A stretch of DNA of 53,304 nt. It comes from CAYGUI01 sp964353115 (GTDB taxonomy: Bacteria > Pseudomonadota > Gammaproteobacteria > JAGOUU01). The position numbers and the translations under genes are program-made. Position 1 is the stretch's first letter; the number at the start of each line of letters is the position of its first letter. Shown piece by piece: positions 17,031 to 25,388 of this stretch. The notes beneath the pieces are model-generated. The model worked only from the letters and a program-made list of their open reading frames with translations, had not been told where the DNA came from and did not search any database. The stretch covers positions 1-53,304 of the forward strand of contig CAYGUI010000004.1 of NCBI GenBank assembly GCA_964353115.1, given 5' to 3'.

Positions 17031-17063
17031 TCATTGCGAGGAAATCTAGTCTCCTCGCAATGA
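17031..17063. repeat. Palindromic repeat, family A, short copy between convergent genes
   Basis: TCATTGCGAGGA and TCCTCGCAATGA form a perfect 12-bp stem with the 9-base loop AATCTAGTC. The outer arm TCATTGCGAG and the ATCTAG of the centre are the same as in the pyrD copy, so this looks like an internally deleted family A element. It lies between the convergent dps-like and tetR genes and may act as a two-way terminator, though T tracts are absent. Confidence 0.85.
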
Positions 17064-17074
17064 CAAAGTGTCAA

Positions 17075-17665
17075 TTATTTAATTCCTTCAATCCATTCAA
17101 GCATAATTTCTTTTTGCTCTTCAGCAATATTTTTATTCTTGAAGGTGTTAGCTAAAAGTGAAGATCCTTGTAAATTAGCTATTAAATTAGTAGCGAATTT
17201 ACGAGAAGATTTCTCATCTATAATTCCAGCAAATTGTGCTTCAGTCCAAGCAATCAATTTTTCTAGCAAAGTAGCAGCTTCTTTAGCTTGCTCATAGTGA
17301 AATTTACCTAATTCTTGGCACAAGCTACCAATTGCACATCCCCAATTAATCGTTTCATCCATGCTTTGAAAACCAGATTTGATAAGAGCTTGTAGACGTT
17401 CTTTGGCAGTGTTAAATTGCTCCCACTCAGTAAATGATTGCTCAAGTGATTGATTATGCTGATTAATTACTTCAGACAAAATGGCATCTTTAGTTTTAAA
17501 ATAATAATATACGTTACCAAGAGGAACCCCTGAGTCTTCAGCTATATCAGCAAGAGTTGTTTCATTATACCCTTTTTGTAAGATAAGCTTCTTAGCTGAG
17601 ATAATTAGGCGCTCACGCTTATCAGATTTTCTTCCTCTTTTCTTTGGCAATTGTACTACAGACAT
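17075..17665 (-). CDS. TetR/AcrR family transcriptional regulator
   Basis: A DNA-binding repressor of the TetR type. The 196 residues start with a basic tail (LPKKRGRKSDKRERLI), then the helix-turn-helix TTLADIAEDSGVPLGNVYYY plus FKTKDAILSEVI (about 37-68), matching the TetR N-terminal pattern well. The rest is the variable ligand-binding helical domain. It contains Cys residues near 109 and 114 (WGCAIGSLCQELG), a motif I associate with redox- or electrophile-responsive members, so its signal might be reactive compounds. It is divergent from the prepilin-like gene; a possible operator lies at 17701-17727. Confidence 0.92.
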   Translation of the reverse strand: MSVVQLPKKRGRKSDKRERLIISAKKLILQKGYNETTLADIAEDSGVPLGNVYYYFKTKDAILSEVINQHNQSLEQSFTEWEQFNTAKERLQALIKSGFQSMDETINWGCAIGSLCQELGKFHYEQAKEAATLLEKLIAWTEAQFAGIIDEKSSRKFATNLIANLQGSSLLANTFKNKNIAEEQKEIMLEWIEGIK

Positions 17666-17700
17666 GTTTTTAAACCCCTTTTAAAACTTAAATTATTTAA

Positions 17701-17727
17701 TTAACTAATAAATATTATGTTAGTAAG
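17701..17727. promoter_or_regulatory. Imperfect palindrome upstream of tetR, possible operator
   Basis: TTAACTAAT and ATGTTAGTAA are imperfect inverted arms (TTAaCTAA versus TTACTAA on the opposite strand) around an AT-rich centre, 36 bases before the tetR start. TetR proteins often repress their own gene through such sites. The rest of the 273-base gap up to 17939 is AT-rich and shows no other gene or clear signal. The assignment is weak because AT-rich DNA makes such palindromes likely by chance. Confidence 0.3.
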
Positions 17728-17938
17728 TATATTAAGTTATTGTTTATTAAAAGTCAATAGACTAATTTATTATTAAAATACGGTTTTTCCTGATTTTTTA
17801 AAGTGCAAGATAGCTTTAATATGTACAGCATGTTGTTATTTGAAACAATAAAGAGCCTAATTTTTCTCTCTTTATTACTAAATTTATTGAACACGCTTGA
17901 AAATTATAACCTTAAATATGATAACTATTTGAATTTAA

Positions 17939-18571
17939 ATGAAATTATGCGAATTAAAAAATAGTGGGTTTGTATTATTCGAGTGTATTTTTTCACTCAT
18001 AATATTATCTATATTAGCCGCTATTTTAATGTCACTGTTTTGTAATTTATTAAAAAAAGTAGCGCATCAAAGCCATTTAGAGTCTCTCTATAACTCAGTA
18101 TTTGAGGCTGTGAATATTATTGCCAATGATATTAGTCATGCAGGTTATTTTAACTGTTTGCCATTAGAGTCCATAGATTATTTAGGGATAAAACCTATTA
18201 ATATTTACACTGAAAATAATAGGCAAATTATCGAAATTATTTATTCTCAACCACTAAATGTAAAATTTGATCAGATTAAAAATATAAAAAATAAATTATT
18301 ATTAATAAACGATTGTCAGCATGCTGATATTGGTTATGCTGAAAATTTAATTAAAAATAACAGTAAAAAATATAATGAAAAATTTAGCTCTGTATCGCAA
18401 ATAATTAAAAATCGCTATTTTACCCGTAATAATTTTCTGTATCTTACAGATATTGCAAATAATACTAATCAGATAGTTTCCAATATCTCAGATATTATTT
18501 TTGAGCACAATATACTCAAAATTACCGCAAGTGGTTGGGGTAAAAAAATTAGTATAGAGAAAAGGCTATGA
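17939..18571 (+). CDS. Prepilin-like protein (PilW-type N-terminus)
   Basis: The 210-residue protein starts with a type IV prepilin signal: a short leader with the cut site after Gly in NSGFVLFECIFSLIILSILA, giving Phe at +1 and Glu at +5, then about 20 hydrophobic residues. The C-terminal part resembles PilW-like minor pilins only loosely (HAGYFNCLP, NISDIIFEHNILKITASGWG). It starts a packed plus-strand run: its stop overlaps the next ATG (ATGA). No other pilus genes are present in the window. It may be a minor pilin or pseudopilin acting with machinery encoded elsewhere. No clear ribosome site is seen. Confidence 0.7.
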   Translation: MKLCELKNSGFVLFECIFSLIILSILAAILMSLFCNLLKKVAHQSHLESLYNSVFEAVNIIANDISHAGYFNCLPLESIDYLGIKPINIYTENNRQIIEIIYSQPLNVKFDQIKNIKNKLLLINDCQHADIGYAENLIKNNSKKYNEKFSSVSQIIKNRYFTRNNFLYLTDIANNTNQIVSNISDIIFEHNILKITASGWGKKISIEKRL

Positions 18572-18945
18572 CAAATTTTTTTATGGTAATAATATTTTTA
18601 TTATCGATATTTATGCAATTTAAGATTTATAAATTAGAAGAGCAAAATAAAATTTTACTAACGAAAAAAACCCTGTTAAAACAAAAAGATATATTTATTA
18701 AAAAAATAATTGCTAATAAAATTGATAGCAATAATATGAAATATTTAGGTTTTAGCGAGATATTATGCAATGCTAAAAAATTAAAAATAGCACATTACTA
18801 TGTTTCAGAGTATAATTTGGGGGTTTTTTTGTGGAAAATAAAAGATGATAATAATAAACATTCCTCAAGTGATTATATTGGTATACAGCCCAGCACATTA
18901 TGTTCAAGATTTAAAAAAGGCTATTTTCTTATAGGACTATTATGA
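18568..18945 (+). CDS. Small membrane-anchored hypothetical protein (125 aa)
   Basis: I do not recognise this protein. It has an N-terminal hydrophobic segment (about 2-16, FFMVIIFLLSIFM) without a prepilin cut site, then a Lys-rich probable coiled-coil (about 20-50) and a small C-terminal domain with two Cys (CNAKK near 68, LCSRF near 112). ATGA overlaps with the genes on both sides show it is translated together with the prepilin-like gene and the Aas-like gene. By position it could be a pilin accessory factor, but sequence gives no proof. Confidence 0.6.
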   Translation: MTNFFMVIIFLLSIFMQFKIYKLEEQNKILLTKKTLLKQKDIFIKKIIANKIDSNNMKYLGFSEILCNAKKLKIAHYYVSEYNLGVFLWKIKDDNNKHSSSDYIGIQPSTLCSRFKKGYFLIGLL

Positions 18946-21881
18946 AATCTGCAGGATCATATTCTAAACTTACGCGTCAAGCTCATTTTGTTAATTATTT
19001 AATTGCCTGTTTTTTGGGGGCGGTTAATGATAATGCCTATAAAATGATCGTGACATTAATAGCTTTAAGTGCTTTGCATTCTCAGCAAATTGATGTCTAT
19101 TTTATTTTGGCTCAAATAGTATTTACAGCGCCATATTTAATTTTTTCCGGTATAGCAGGATTTTTAGCCGACAAATTCTCGAAGAAAAATATCATAATTG
19201 CTACTAAGATCTGGGAAGTGTTAATTATGATTTTAATATTTATTGCTTTGCCATATAAAAACAGATCAGTTTTAGTAGCAATATTATTTTTACTAACAAC
19301 TCAGTCAGTATTCTTCAGTCCAGCTAAGTATGCCATTATGCCGGAGATATTTAGAGAAGATGATTTATCTCGAGCTAACGGTTTACTTGAATTGGTTACT
19401 TTTATGGGGGCTATTTTAGGTAGTGCGTTAGGCGGTTTCTTAATTAATTATTTGGTAGATTATTTATCTATAGTCGGATTAATTTTAATTGGTTTGTCTT
19501 TAATTGGTACTTTTGCTGGATTTAAGGTAAAAAATGTTCCGGCTGCTGCAAAAGAGAAAAAATTCAATATCAATATTTTTAAAGAAATTTTCGATGGAAT
19601 AGCGATTGCTAAAAATAATAATATTTTATTATTTTCTATTTTTGGTATTAGTATGTTTTTTGCATTGGCGCTTGGTATTACTACCAATTTAACGCTATAT
19701 GGCAGAATGCATTTTCATCTAAACGACGCGACTCTCGCTCTTTTAAATGTCGCGATTGGACTTGGAGTTGGAACGGGAAGTCTTGTTTCAGGGTGGTTAT
19801 CTGGAGATAAAATAGAGCCAAGTCTTATACCTTTGGGGGTGATTGCTACAGTTATAAGCTGTTTTGGCATGTATTTTTCACCAAATGTTCTCTATTTATT
19901 TATATCTGTTGCGTCTACAGGATTTTGGTCTGGTATTTTTTCCGTACCTCTAAATGCAATTTTGCAAGATATTCCAGCAAAAAATGAAAAGGGTAGATTA
20001 ATTGCTACTAATAATTTCTTTGGTGGTATAGCAATGATCTCAATCGTATTGAGCATTTGGTTACTAATGGGGGTATTTAATGTATCTAGCTCTGGAATCA
20101 TGCTGTTTTTATCTATTTTGGCATCTTTTTATGCAATTGCTACCATAAAATTCTGTCCAGAATTTTTTTCACGCACATTGTTGTGGTTCTTTACTCATAT
20201 TCTTTATCGAGTAAGAACTATGGGGGTTCCAGACATACCTTATAAAGGCGCTGCTCTTATCATTGCTAATCGAGTATCTTTTCTTGATGGCTTATTATTG
20301 AGCATGGTATTTCCACGTACTGTGCATTGCATAGTTCCCAAAAAATATTTTAAGAATAGATTTATTAAATTTTTACTCAAACTTGTTAAAACTATTTCTA
20401 GCTCTAATGATAATAATCATGCTGAAATAATGTTAAGAGATAAGTTACTAGCAGGAAAAGTAGTTTGTTTATTTATAGATAATGATTTAAAGGGGAGTTA
20501 TGATTTTACAGATAATTTTAAAAAATTAACTGAGGATTTTTCTGATTTACCAATAGCTCCTGTTTATATTGAGCAATTTTGGGATGGAAGAGATGATTCT
20601 TTATTTGGCATAAAACCGTTTACTCAAGTAACAGTAAGCATGGGAGATAGTGTTAATTTAAAAGATACTAATCCTTGGATGTTGCGTCAAAATATCTCAG
20701 AATTGTCTATATCTTCTAAAAAAGTGCAAAAATTACCAATTTTGCATTTGGGAAAAGAGTTTTTATCTGCAAATCGCCTGCATCCATGGCGTTTTTTCTG
20801 CAGTGATCTGTATGGAAATAAGTGGTCGTATGGAAAGTTTATTGATTATTGTTTATTAACGGCTCAAAAATTATATAAGCATCATAAAAATGACGATGCA
20901 ATAGGTATTTTTATGCCGCCGTCAGTAGAAAGTATTTTATTAAATGTGTCTTTTAGTCTTTTAGGAAAAACAGTAATTAATTTATCTTCGGAAAATATTT
21001 CTACTTTTGAGAAAGTAGATATAATTTATACTAATCATGGATTTTTTGGTACTAGTCAAGCGCCATTAAATTCAAAAATAGTTTACTGGGAAGATATAAA
21101 TCTTGAATATACTACCGTAGATAGAATTTTAGTATTTTTTGCAAAATTATTAATTCCATCTAAATACTTAATGAAAATTTATGGTGATTATTATAATGCT
21201 TATAATTTTAACGCCTTAGTTTTTGATAAAAGTAGCAAAGCTATTAATTTATCTCAGCAAAATATATTTAGTAACATATTTAGCATACGCCAAATATTAA
21301 AAGTTAAAGCAAAAGACAAATTTTCCTGCTTACATATTTTTTCAGATCCTTTTTCTTATATTTTTAATTTATGGTTTCCTTTAATTATAGGAAGTGGTTT
21401 AGTTTGCAATGATAGCCTTTACAATAACAAGTCTATTATCAGACAGTTATATAAAAGCCGCGTTACAGTATTGTTTGATAATATAAAAGGTTATGAAAGT
21501 TACTATAAGCTAGCTAGTTCTAAATTATTTGCTAAGTTAAAATATTCTATAGTTAATGAGTCAATTGATACTGAGTCGCAGGATTTTTTATTAAAATTTT
21601 GTCGTAAAATGCAATCTAACTTAATATCAAGTTTAATGATTAATGACATTAATTCATTAATTAGCTTCCAAGTTCCAAGCCTAAATAATGGTAAATATAT
21701 TTTAACTGGTCATGTATTACCTAATATTTCAGTACGTATTGTTGATAAAGATAATAAAGATATTGATATAGGATCAAATAAGATGGGCGTTTTGCAAGTT
21801 AAAACGGCTAACTTTTATGATTCATGGTTCGACACTAATATATCTGCTATGATGGATAATAACGGTTTATTATATTTTTAA
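18942..21881 (+). CDS. aas: Aas-like fusion: MFS lysophospholipid transporter, degenerate acyltransferase and degenerate AMP-ligase domains
   Basis: Intact fusions of this type (about 1,100-1,150 aa) flip lysophospholipids inward and re-acylate them. Here the 979 residues have an N-terminal MFS domain (about 10-410, LplT-like), a PlsC-like domain (about 425-600) and an AMP-binding domain (about 620-979). The MFS part looks intact. In the acyltransferase the HX4D block reads ANRVSFLDG, with Arg444 where the catalytic His is expected, and the FPEG block reads LFIDND near 511. The ligase's Ser/Thr/Gly-rich ATP loop is replaced by VFDKSSKAINLSQQNI near 760. The protein stops at DNNGLLYF, where the family continues into the C-terminal lid. 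Transport may remain while both enzyme activities are probably lost. Confidence 0.85.
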   Translation: MKSAGSYSKLTRQAHFVNYLIACFLGAVNDNAYKMIVTLIALSALHSQQIDVYFILAQIVFTAPYLIFSGIAGFLADKFSKKNIIIATKIWEVLIMILIFIALPYKNRSVLVAILFLLTTQSVFFSPAKYAIMPEIFREDDLSRANGLLELVTFMGAILGSALGGFLINYLVDYLSIVGLILIGLSLIGTFAGFKVKNVPAAAKEKKFNINIFKEIFDGIAIAKNNNILLFSIFGISMFFALALGITTNLTLYGRMHFHLNDATLALLNVAIGLGVGTGSLVSGWLSGDKIEPSLIPLGVIATVISCFGMYFSPNVLYLFISVASTGFWSGIFSVPLNAILQDIPAKNEKGRLIATNNFFGGIAMISIVLSIWLLMGVFNVSSSGIMLFLSILASFYAIATIKFCPEFFSRTLLWFFTHILYRVRTMGVPDIPYKGAALIIANRVSFLDGLLLSMVFPRTVHCIVPKKYFKNRFIKFLLKLVKTISSSNDNNHAEIMLRDKLLAGKVVCLFIDNDLKGSYDFTDNFKKLTEDFSDLPIAPVYIEQFWDGRDDSLFGIKPFTQVTVSMGDSVNLKDTNPWMLRQNISELSISSKKVQKLPILHLGKEFLSANRLHPWRFFCSDLYGNKWSYGKFIDYCLLTAQKLYKHHKNDDAIGIFMPPSVESILLNVSFSLLGKTVINLSSENISTFEKVDIIYTNHGFFGTSQAPLNSKIVYWEDINLEYTTVDRILVFFAKLLIPSKYLMKIYGDYYNAYNFNALVFDKSSKAINLSQQNIFSNIFSIRQILKVKAKDKFSCLHIFSDPFSYIFNLWFPLIIGSGLVCNDSLYNNKSIIRQLYKSRVTVLFDNIKGYESYYKLASSKLFAKLKYSIVNESIDTESQDFLLKFCRKMQSNLISSLMINDINSLISFQVPSLNNGKYILTGHVLPNISVRIVDKDNKDIDIGSNKMGVLQVKTANFYDSWFDTNISAMMDNNGLLYF

Positions 21882-21887
21882 ATTTAT

Positions 21888-22655
21888 ATGGAAACTTTAG
21901 AGCTTAATATTGATGGTAATATTGCAAAGCTATCCTTTAATCGTCCTGATTATTTAAATAGTTATAATTGGCAAATGAGTGAAGAGTTGCCAGATTGTTT
22001 AGAAGACATTGCTGAAAATAATAATATTGATGTTGTTTTATTGTCGGGTAATGGCAAAGCATTTATGGCTGGCGGTGATGTTAATTTTTTACAACAAGGC
22101 GCAAAAAAAGAAAATAGTGAATATACGCGTACCGCAATTTTGCACCTTAATCGTTCTATAGAAATTTTGTCAGGGATGAAAAAAATAGTTGTTAGTGCGG
22201 TTCATGGCTCTGCAGCAGGGGCTGGTATTAGTTTAATGTTAGCTTCTGATATTATTATTGCGCATCAAAATACTAAATTTAATCTTGCTTATTTAAATTT
22301 GGGTTTAACTCCAGATGGCGGTTTAAGTTATTTATTACCAAGAGCAGTCGGCAGTAAAAAAGCCGCGGAATTATTGTTATTATCAGAATTATTTGATGCT
22401 GAATTTGCTGCTAAGATTGGTTTGGTTAATTTTATTTGCGATGATAATACATATGAAAGTAAAATATCTTCAATAATTAATAAATTATCTAAAGGTCCTA
22501 AAATTGCACAAGGAAAAGCAAAAATGCTACTTAATAAATCTTGGGATAATAATTTAGAATCTCAATTAGCGGCTGAAACTACTAGTTTTCTAGATTGTTG
22601 TGCAACGCCAGATTTTGCAAAGCGAGTAGCGAATTTTTTATCCAAACAAAAATAA
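21888..22655 (+). CDS. Enoyl-CoA hydratase/isomerase family protein
   Basis: A crotonase-fold enzyme acting on acyl-CoA double bonds. The 255 residues show the N-terminal IAKLSFNRPDYLNSYNWQM, the oxyanion-hole segments GKAFMAGGDVNFLQQ near 58-72 and VHGSAAGAGISLMLASDIII near 105-124, and NLAYLNLGLTPDGGLSYLLP near 133. The TPDGG block has Asp where true hydratases have a Gly or Ala before the second catalytic Glu. This is common in isomerase-type (PaaG-like) members, so isomerase activity is a real alternative. It starts 7 bases after the Aas-like stop and belongs to the same run of genes. Confidence 0.9.
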   Translation: METLELNIDGNIAKLSFNRPDYLNSYNWQMSEELPDCLEDIAENNNIDVVLLSGNGKAFMAGGDVNFLQQGAKKENSEYTRTAILHLNRSIEILSGMKKIVVSAVHGSAAGAGISLMLASDIIIAHQNTKFNLAYLNLGLTPDGGLSYLLPRAVGSKKAAELLLLSELFDAEFAAKIGLVNFICDDNTYESKISSIINKLSKGPKIAQGKAKMLLNKSWDNNLESQLAAETTSFLDCCATPDFAKRVANFLSKQK

Positions 22656-22666
22656 TATAAATCATT

Positions 22667-23833
22667 ATGAATAAAAACGATTTACGCAGTACGTTGTTTA
22701 TTGCTTTAATTTTTGGTCTTAGAATGGTTGGGCTTTTTATGCTTCTTCCTATTTTATCTTTATATATAAGTAATCTTAAAAATAGTACTTCACTACTAAT
22801 TGGTCTTGCTATGGGAGGATATGGCCTAACCCAAGCTTTATTGCAAATTCCCTTTGGAGTTTTATCTGATTTTTTTGGCAGGAAAAAAATAATAGCATTA
22901 GGATTACTTATATATATTATAGGAAGTCTAGTTTGTGCATTATCCCATAATATTTATATATTAATTTTTGGACGTGTTTTGCAAGGAGCTGGTGCTGTTT
23001 CTGGAGCCTTATTGGCTTTGTTGTCAGATTTAACTAGTAGCCAAGATCGCAGTAAAGCAACAGCACTAGTTGGTATGAGTATTGGTGCAAGCTTTGCTAT
23101 TGGTTTTATAGTTGGACCATATCTAAATAGTCAATTTAGTATTGACACTATTTTTTATATTGCAGCGTTATTAGGAGTTATTGCTTTATTTATTTTATTT
23201 TTTAAAATACCAACTAAGCCAGTTATTATTTCTAATAAAAATTTTACTCAAAATTTTAAAGCAGTTTTGAGTAATTTAAGTTTAGTTAAGTTATCAATAG
23301 GTATTTTATTGCTACATGCCATTATGATTATTAACTTTACTGTATTACCAAACATATTTTTGAATAATTTAAATTTATCTCGTAGCTCACAGGGTAATTT
23401 TTATTTAATTTCTTTTATTTCATCTATATTTCTTTTTGTTCCAGCAATGATCGTGGCGGAGAGAAAAAATAAGTTAAATTTATTTTTTAGCTTTGCAATA
23501 ATATTATTATTTTTAGCAGAGATATTATTTAGTTTTGCTAATAATAACTATCAGTTTTTATTAGGGTTAATTATATTTTTTACGGCATTTAATTTTTTAG
23601 AAGCTCAGATTCCAAGTTTAGTGTCAAAAATGTCCGATCCTAGTATTAAAGGCGCAGCATTAGGCTTTCAATCAAGTTGTCAGTTTTTAGGTCCTGCGTT
23701 TGGTGGGATAATGTATGGAGTTTTACATCAGCATTCACAATCAGATAAAGTAGTATTTATTTTTGCCGCTATACTCGCTATAGTATGGTTAATTTTAAAC
23801 AACATGGGGGAAAATTATGGCTCGAGGAGTTAA
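22667..23833 (+). CDS. Major facilitator superfamily transporter
   Basis: The 388-residue protein has about 12 hydrophobic helices and the MFS loop 2-3 signature GVLSDFFGRKKIIALGLLIY near 64-83, plus RVLQGAGAVSGALLALLSDL near 106-125 with the motif C-like Gly pattern seen in drug exporters. It most resembles the YajR/Bcr-type drug:H+ antiporters, lacking any C-terminal soluble domain. The substrate cannot be told. The gene follows the hydratase by 11 bases, and its last 17 bases overlap the start of ssb. Confidence 0.9.
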   Translation: MNKNDLRSTLFIALIFGLRMVGLFMLLPILSLYISNLKNSTSLLIGLAMGGYGLTQALLQIPFGVLSDFFGRKKIIALGLLIYIIGSLVCALSHNIYILIFGRVLQGAGAVSGALLALLSDLTSSQDRSKATALVGMSIGASFAIGFIVGPYLNSQFSIDTIFYIAALLGVIALFILFFKIPTKPVIISNKNFTQNFKAVLSNLSLVKLSIGILLLHAIMIINFTVLPNIFLNNLNLSRSSQGNFYLISFISSIFLFVPAMIVAERKNKLNLFFSFAIILLFLAEILFSFANNNYQFLLGLIIFFTAFNFLEAQIPSLVSKMSDPSIKGAALGFQSSCQFLGPAFGGIMYGVLHQHSQSDKVVFIFAAILAIVWLILNNMGENYGSRS

Positions 23834-24272
23834 TAAAGTTATTCTAGTAGGTAATTTAGGCGCTGATCCGGAAATGCGTTACATGCCAAGTGGTGGCGCT
23901 GTTGCAAATTTAAGCATAGCAACAACTGATTCTTGGCGTGATAAAGATACAAATGAAATGCAAGAGCGTACAGAGTGGCATCGCGTAGTATTTTTTAATA
24001 AACTTGGTGAAATTGCTGGTGAGTACTTGAAGAAAGGCTCAAAAGTTTATGTTGAAGGAAGTTTACGTACACGTAAGTGGCAAGATAAAAGTGGTTTAGA
24101 TCGTTATACAACAGAAATTGTTGGTAGTGAAATGACAATGCTAGATGGCAAAGGTCAGTCTAATGATTTTTCTGCTTCAAGTCCTTCTTATGAATCTTCA
24201 AATTCAAATCAAAAAGTAAAAAATTCTAAAGAAGAAGTTGTTGAAGAATTTGAGGACGATATTCCGTTTTAG
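23817..24272 (+). CDS. ssb: Single-stranded DNA-binding protein
   Basis: SSB coats single-stranded DNA and recruits repair and replication partners by its C-terminal tip. The 151 residues contain the OB fold: VNKVILVGNLGADPEMRYMP at the start, then TEWHRVVFFNKLGEIAGEYL near 47-66, VYVEGSLRTRKWQDKSG and YTTEIV. A Ser/Asn-rich linker follows and the tip is EEFEDDIPF, the partner-binding end. A GGGGGAAAA ribosome site is inside the MFS gene. Having an MFS gene directly upstream of ssb is common in gammaproteobacteria. A family C repeat follows directly after the stop. Confidence 0.99.
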   Translation: MARGVNKVILVGNLGADPEMRYMPSGGAVANLSIATTDSWRDKDTNEMQERTEWHRVVFFNKLGEIAGEYLKKGSKVYVEGSLRTRKWQDKSGLDRYTTEIVGSEMTMLDGKGQSNDFSASSPSYESSNSNQKVKNSKEEVVEEFEDDIPF

Positions 24273-24399
24273 AAAAACCCCCGCGCCTTCGGCGCTGCCC
24301 CCTTTAATAAGGGGGCTTTATAACTCCCCTTTAATAGGGGCTTTATAACTCCCCTTTTGTAAAGGGGAGATGTCGGCTTTGCCGACAGAGGGGTTTTTT
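24273..24399. repeat. Palindromic repeat, family C, intergenic long copy
   Basis: The element starts AGAAAAACCCCCGCGCC and ends GACAGAGGGGTTTTTT, so the outer ends pair (AAAAACCCC with GGGGTTTTT). Inside are the hairpins GCGCCTTCGGCGC and CCCCCTTTAATAAGGGGG, and a duplicated stretch GGCTTTATAACTCCCCTTT. Another hairpin is TGTCGGCTTTGCCGACA. It fills the gap between the convergent ssb and protease genes. Its T-rich ends make it a plausible two-way terminator. A shorter relative lies in frame inside valS at 33031-33112. The direct repeats are not a CRISPR array. Confidence 0.9.
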
Positions 24400-25342
24400 A
24401 TCTCACCTTCACCATTCCATAAGCACTACTAACCATTGCGACATAATATTCATAAGACATATAAAAATCGCCATTATCACCAAATCTTGTGCCCCAAGAA
24501 TTTCTGATTTTAAATCTTTGCTCAAAATCATCGTAACCAGTAATAATTAAAGCATGACCACCGATAGCTCCATACATATACATATCTTTAAAAAATTCCA
24601 TTCTATCTTGCTCATTATCAGGTAATCTCCAATAACCAGTTGGGTGAGTAGCATCGATAGGGTAACCGGCTTTGCTATCAATAAGATTTAGTAAAGAGGC
24701 AATAACAACTCTGTTACCGCTATCTAATTGCTCACGTACAGCATTAATATTTTCCATTGGTAAAAATTCAGCTTTAAAGTGATTTGCCCATTGTTTACCA
24801 AAACTTAACGATTTATATTCTGCAGGTGATAGTGTTGAAAAAGTATCAGGATAAGTAAAAGGGCAATTATCCTTGCTTACAATGCCATACATTTTAAGCC
24901 TGTTTGGCCCGTTATGAACATATAAGCCATCCCAGCCAGACATTTCCCATTCATGTGTATTGTATTTATAATTTCCAAGTGCTAATAAACATTCTTGACT
25001 AATATAGTCACCAGCATTGTGTAGGGCGTCAAGTGCTGCTGTTTCAGCAAATGTTACACATGTTCCATGATGACCTTGATGTAATACTGGAACATTTCCC
25101 ATTCCCAAATCAACTACTCTTGGTTCGTGATTTAAATTAAATTTATTATTTTTTTTTGAAAAATAAATAGATTTTTTTAAGAAGTTTTTACCTGGTTCAA
25201 CTTTTAATATGCCAATTTTTTCAGCATTACCCAAATTGTTATTTATACTAACTTCTTCTACACCAGTGATTTTAAAATTATCAGCATAGCTAAAAGATGA
25301 AAATAATGCGCAAGAAATAATAGATAATTTTAATTTCTTCAT
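24398..25342 (-). CDS. Secreted papain-like (C1 family) cysteine protease
   Basis: The 314-residue protein has a signal peptide (MKKLKLSIISCALFSSFSYA, cut after SYA) and a C1-type catalytic domain. Visible residues are the oxyanion Gln and catalytic Cys in LHQGHHGTCVTFAE (near 92-105), catalytic His in GGHALIITGYDD near 267, and catalytic Asn in FKIRNSWGTRFGDNGDFYMS near 284. There is a 70-residue stretch before the domain that may act as a propeptide. Proteins of this HQG..GTC type are found in Legionellales. It is exported at least to the periplasm; its target is unknown. The stop codon lies in the end of the family C repeat. Confidence 0.92.
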   Translation of the reverse strand: MKKLKLSIISCALFSSFSYADNFKITGVEEVSINNNLGNAEKIGILKVEPGKNFLKKSIYFSKKNNKFNLNHEPRVVDLGMGNVPVLHQGHHGTCVTFAETAALDALHNAGDYISQECLLALGNYKYNTHEWEMSGWDGLYVHNGPNRLKMYGIVSKDNCPFTYPDTFSTLSPAEYKSLSFGKQWANHFKAEFLPMENINAVREQLDSGNRVVIASLLNLIDSKAGYPIDATHPTGYWRLPDNEQDRMEFFKDMYMYGAIGGHALIITGYDDFEQRFKIRNSWGTRFGDNGDFYMSYEYYVAMVSSAYGMVKVR

Positions 25343-25388
25343 AAAGCTCCTTTTTTATTTTACTAAAGTAATCGAAATTTATTATATA

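Noticed and set aside
24273..24399. Duplicated block in the family C element as a CRISPR or att site
   Set aside because: No regular spacer pattern, no integrase and no tRNA end nearby; it fits a palindromic repeat with terminator-like ends.
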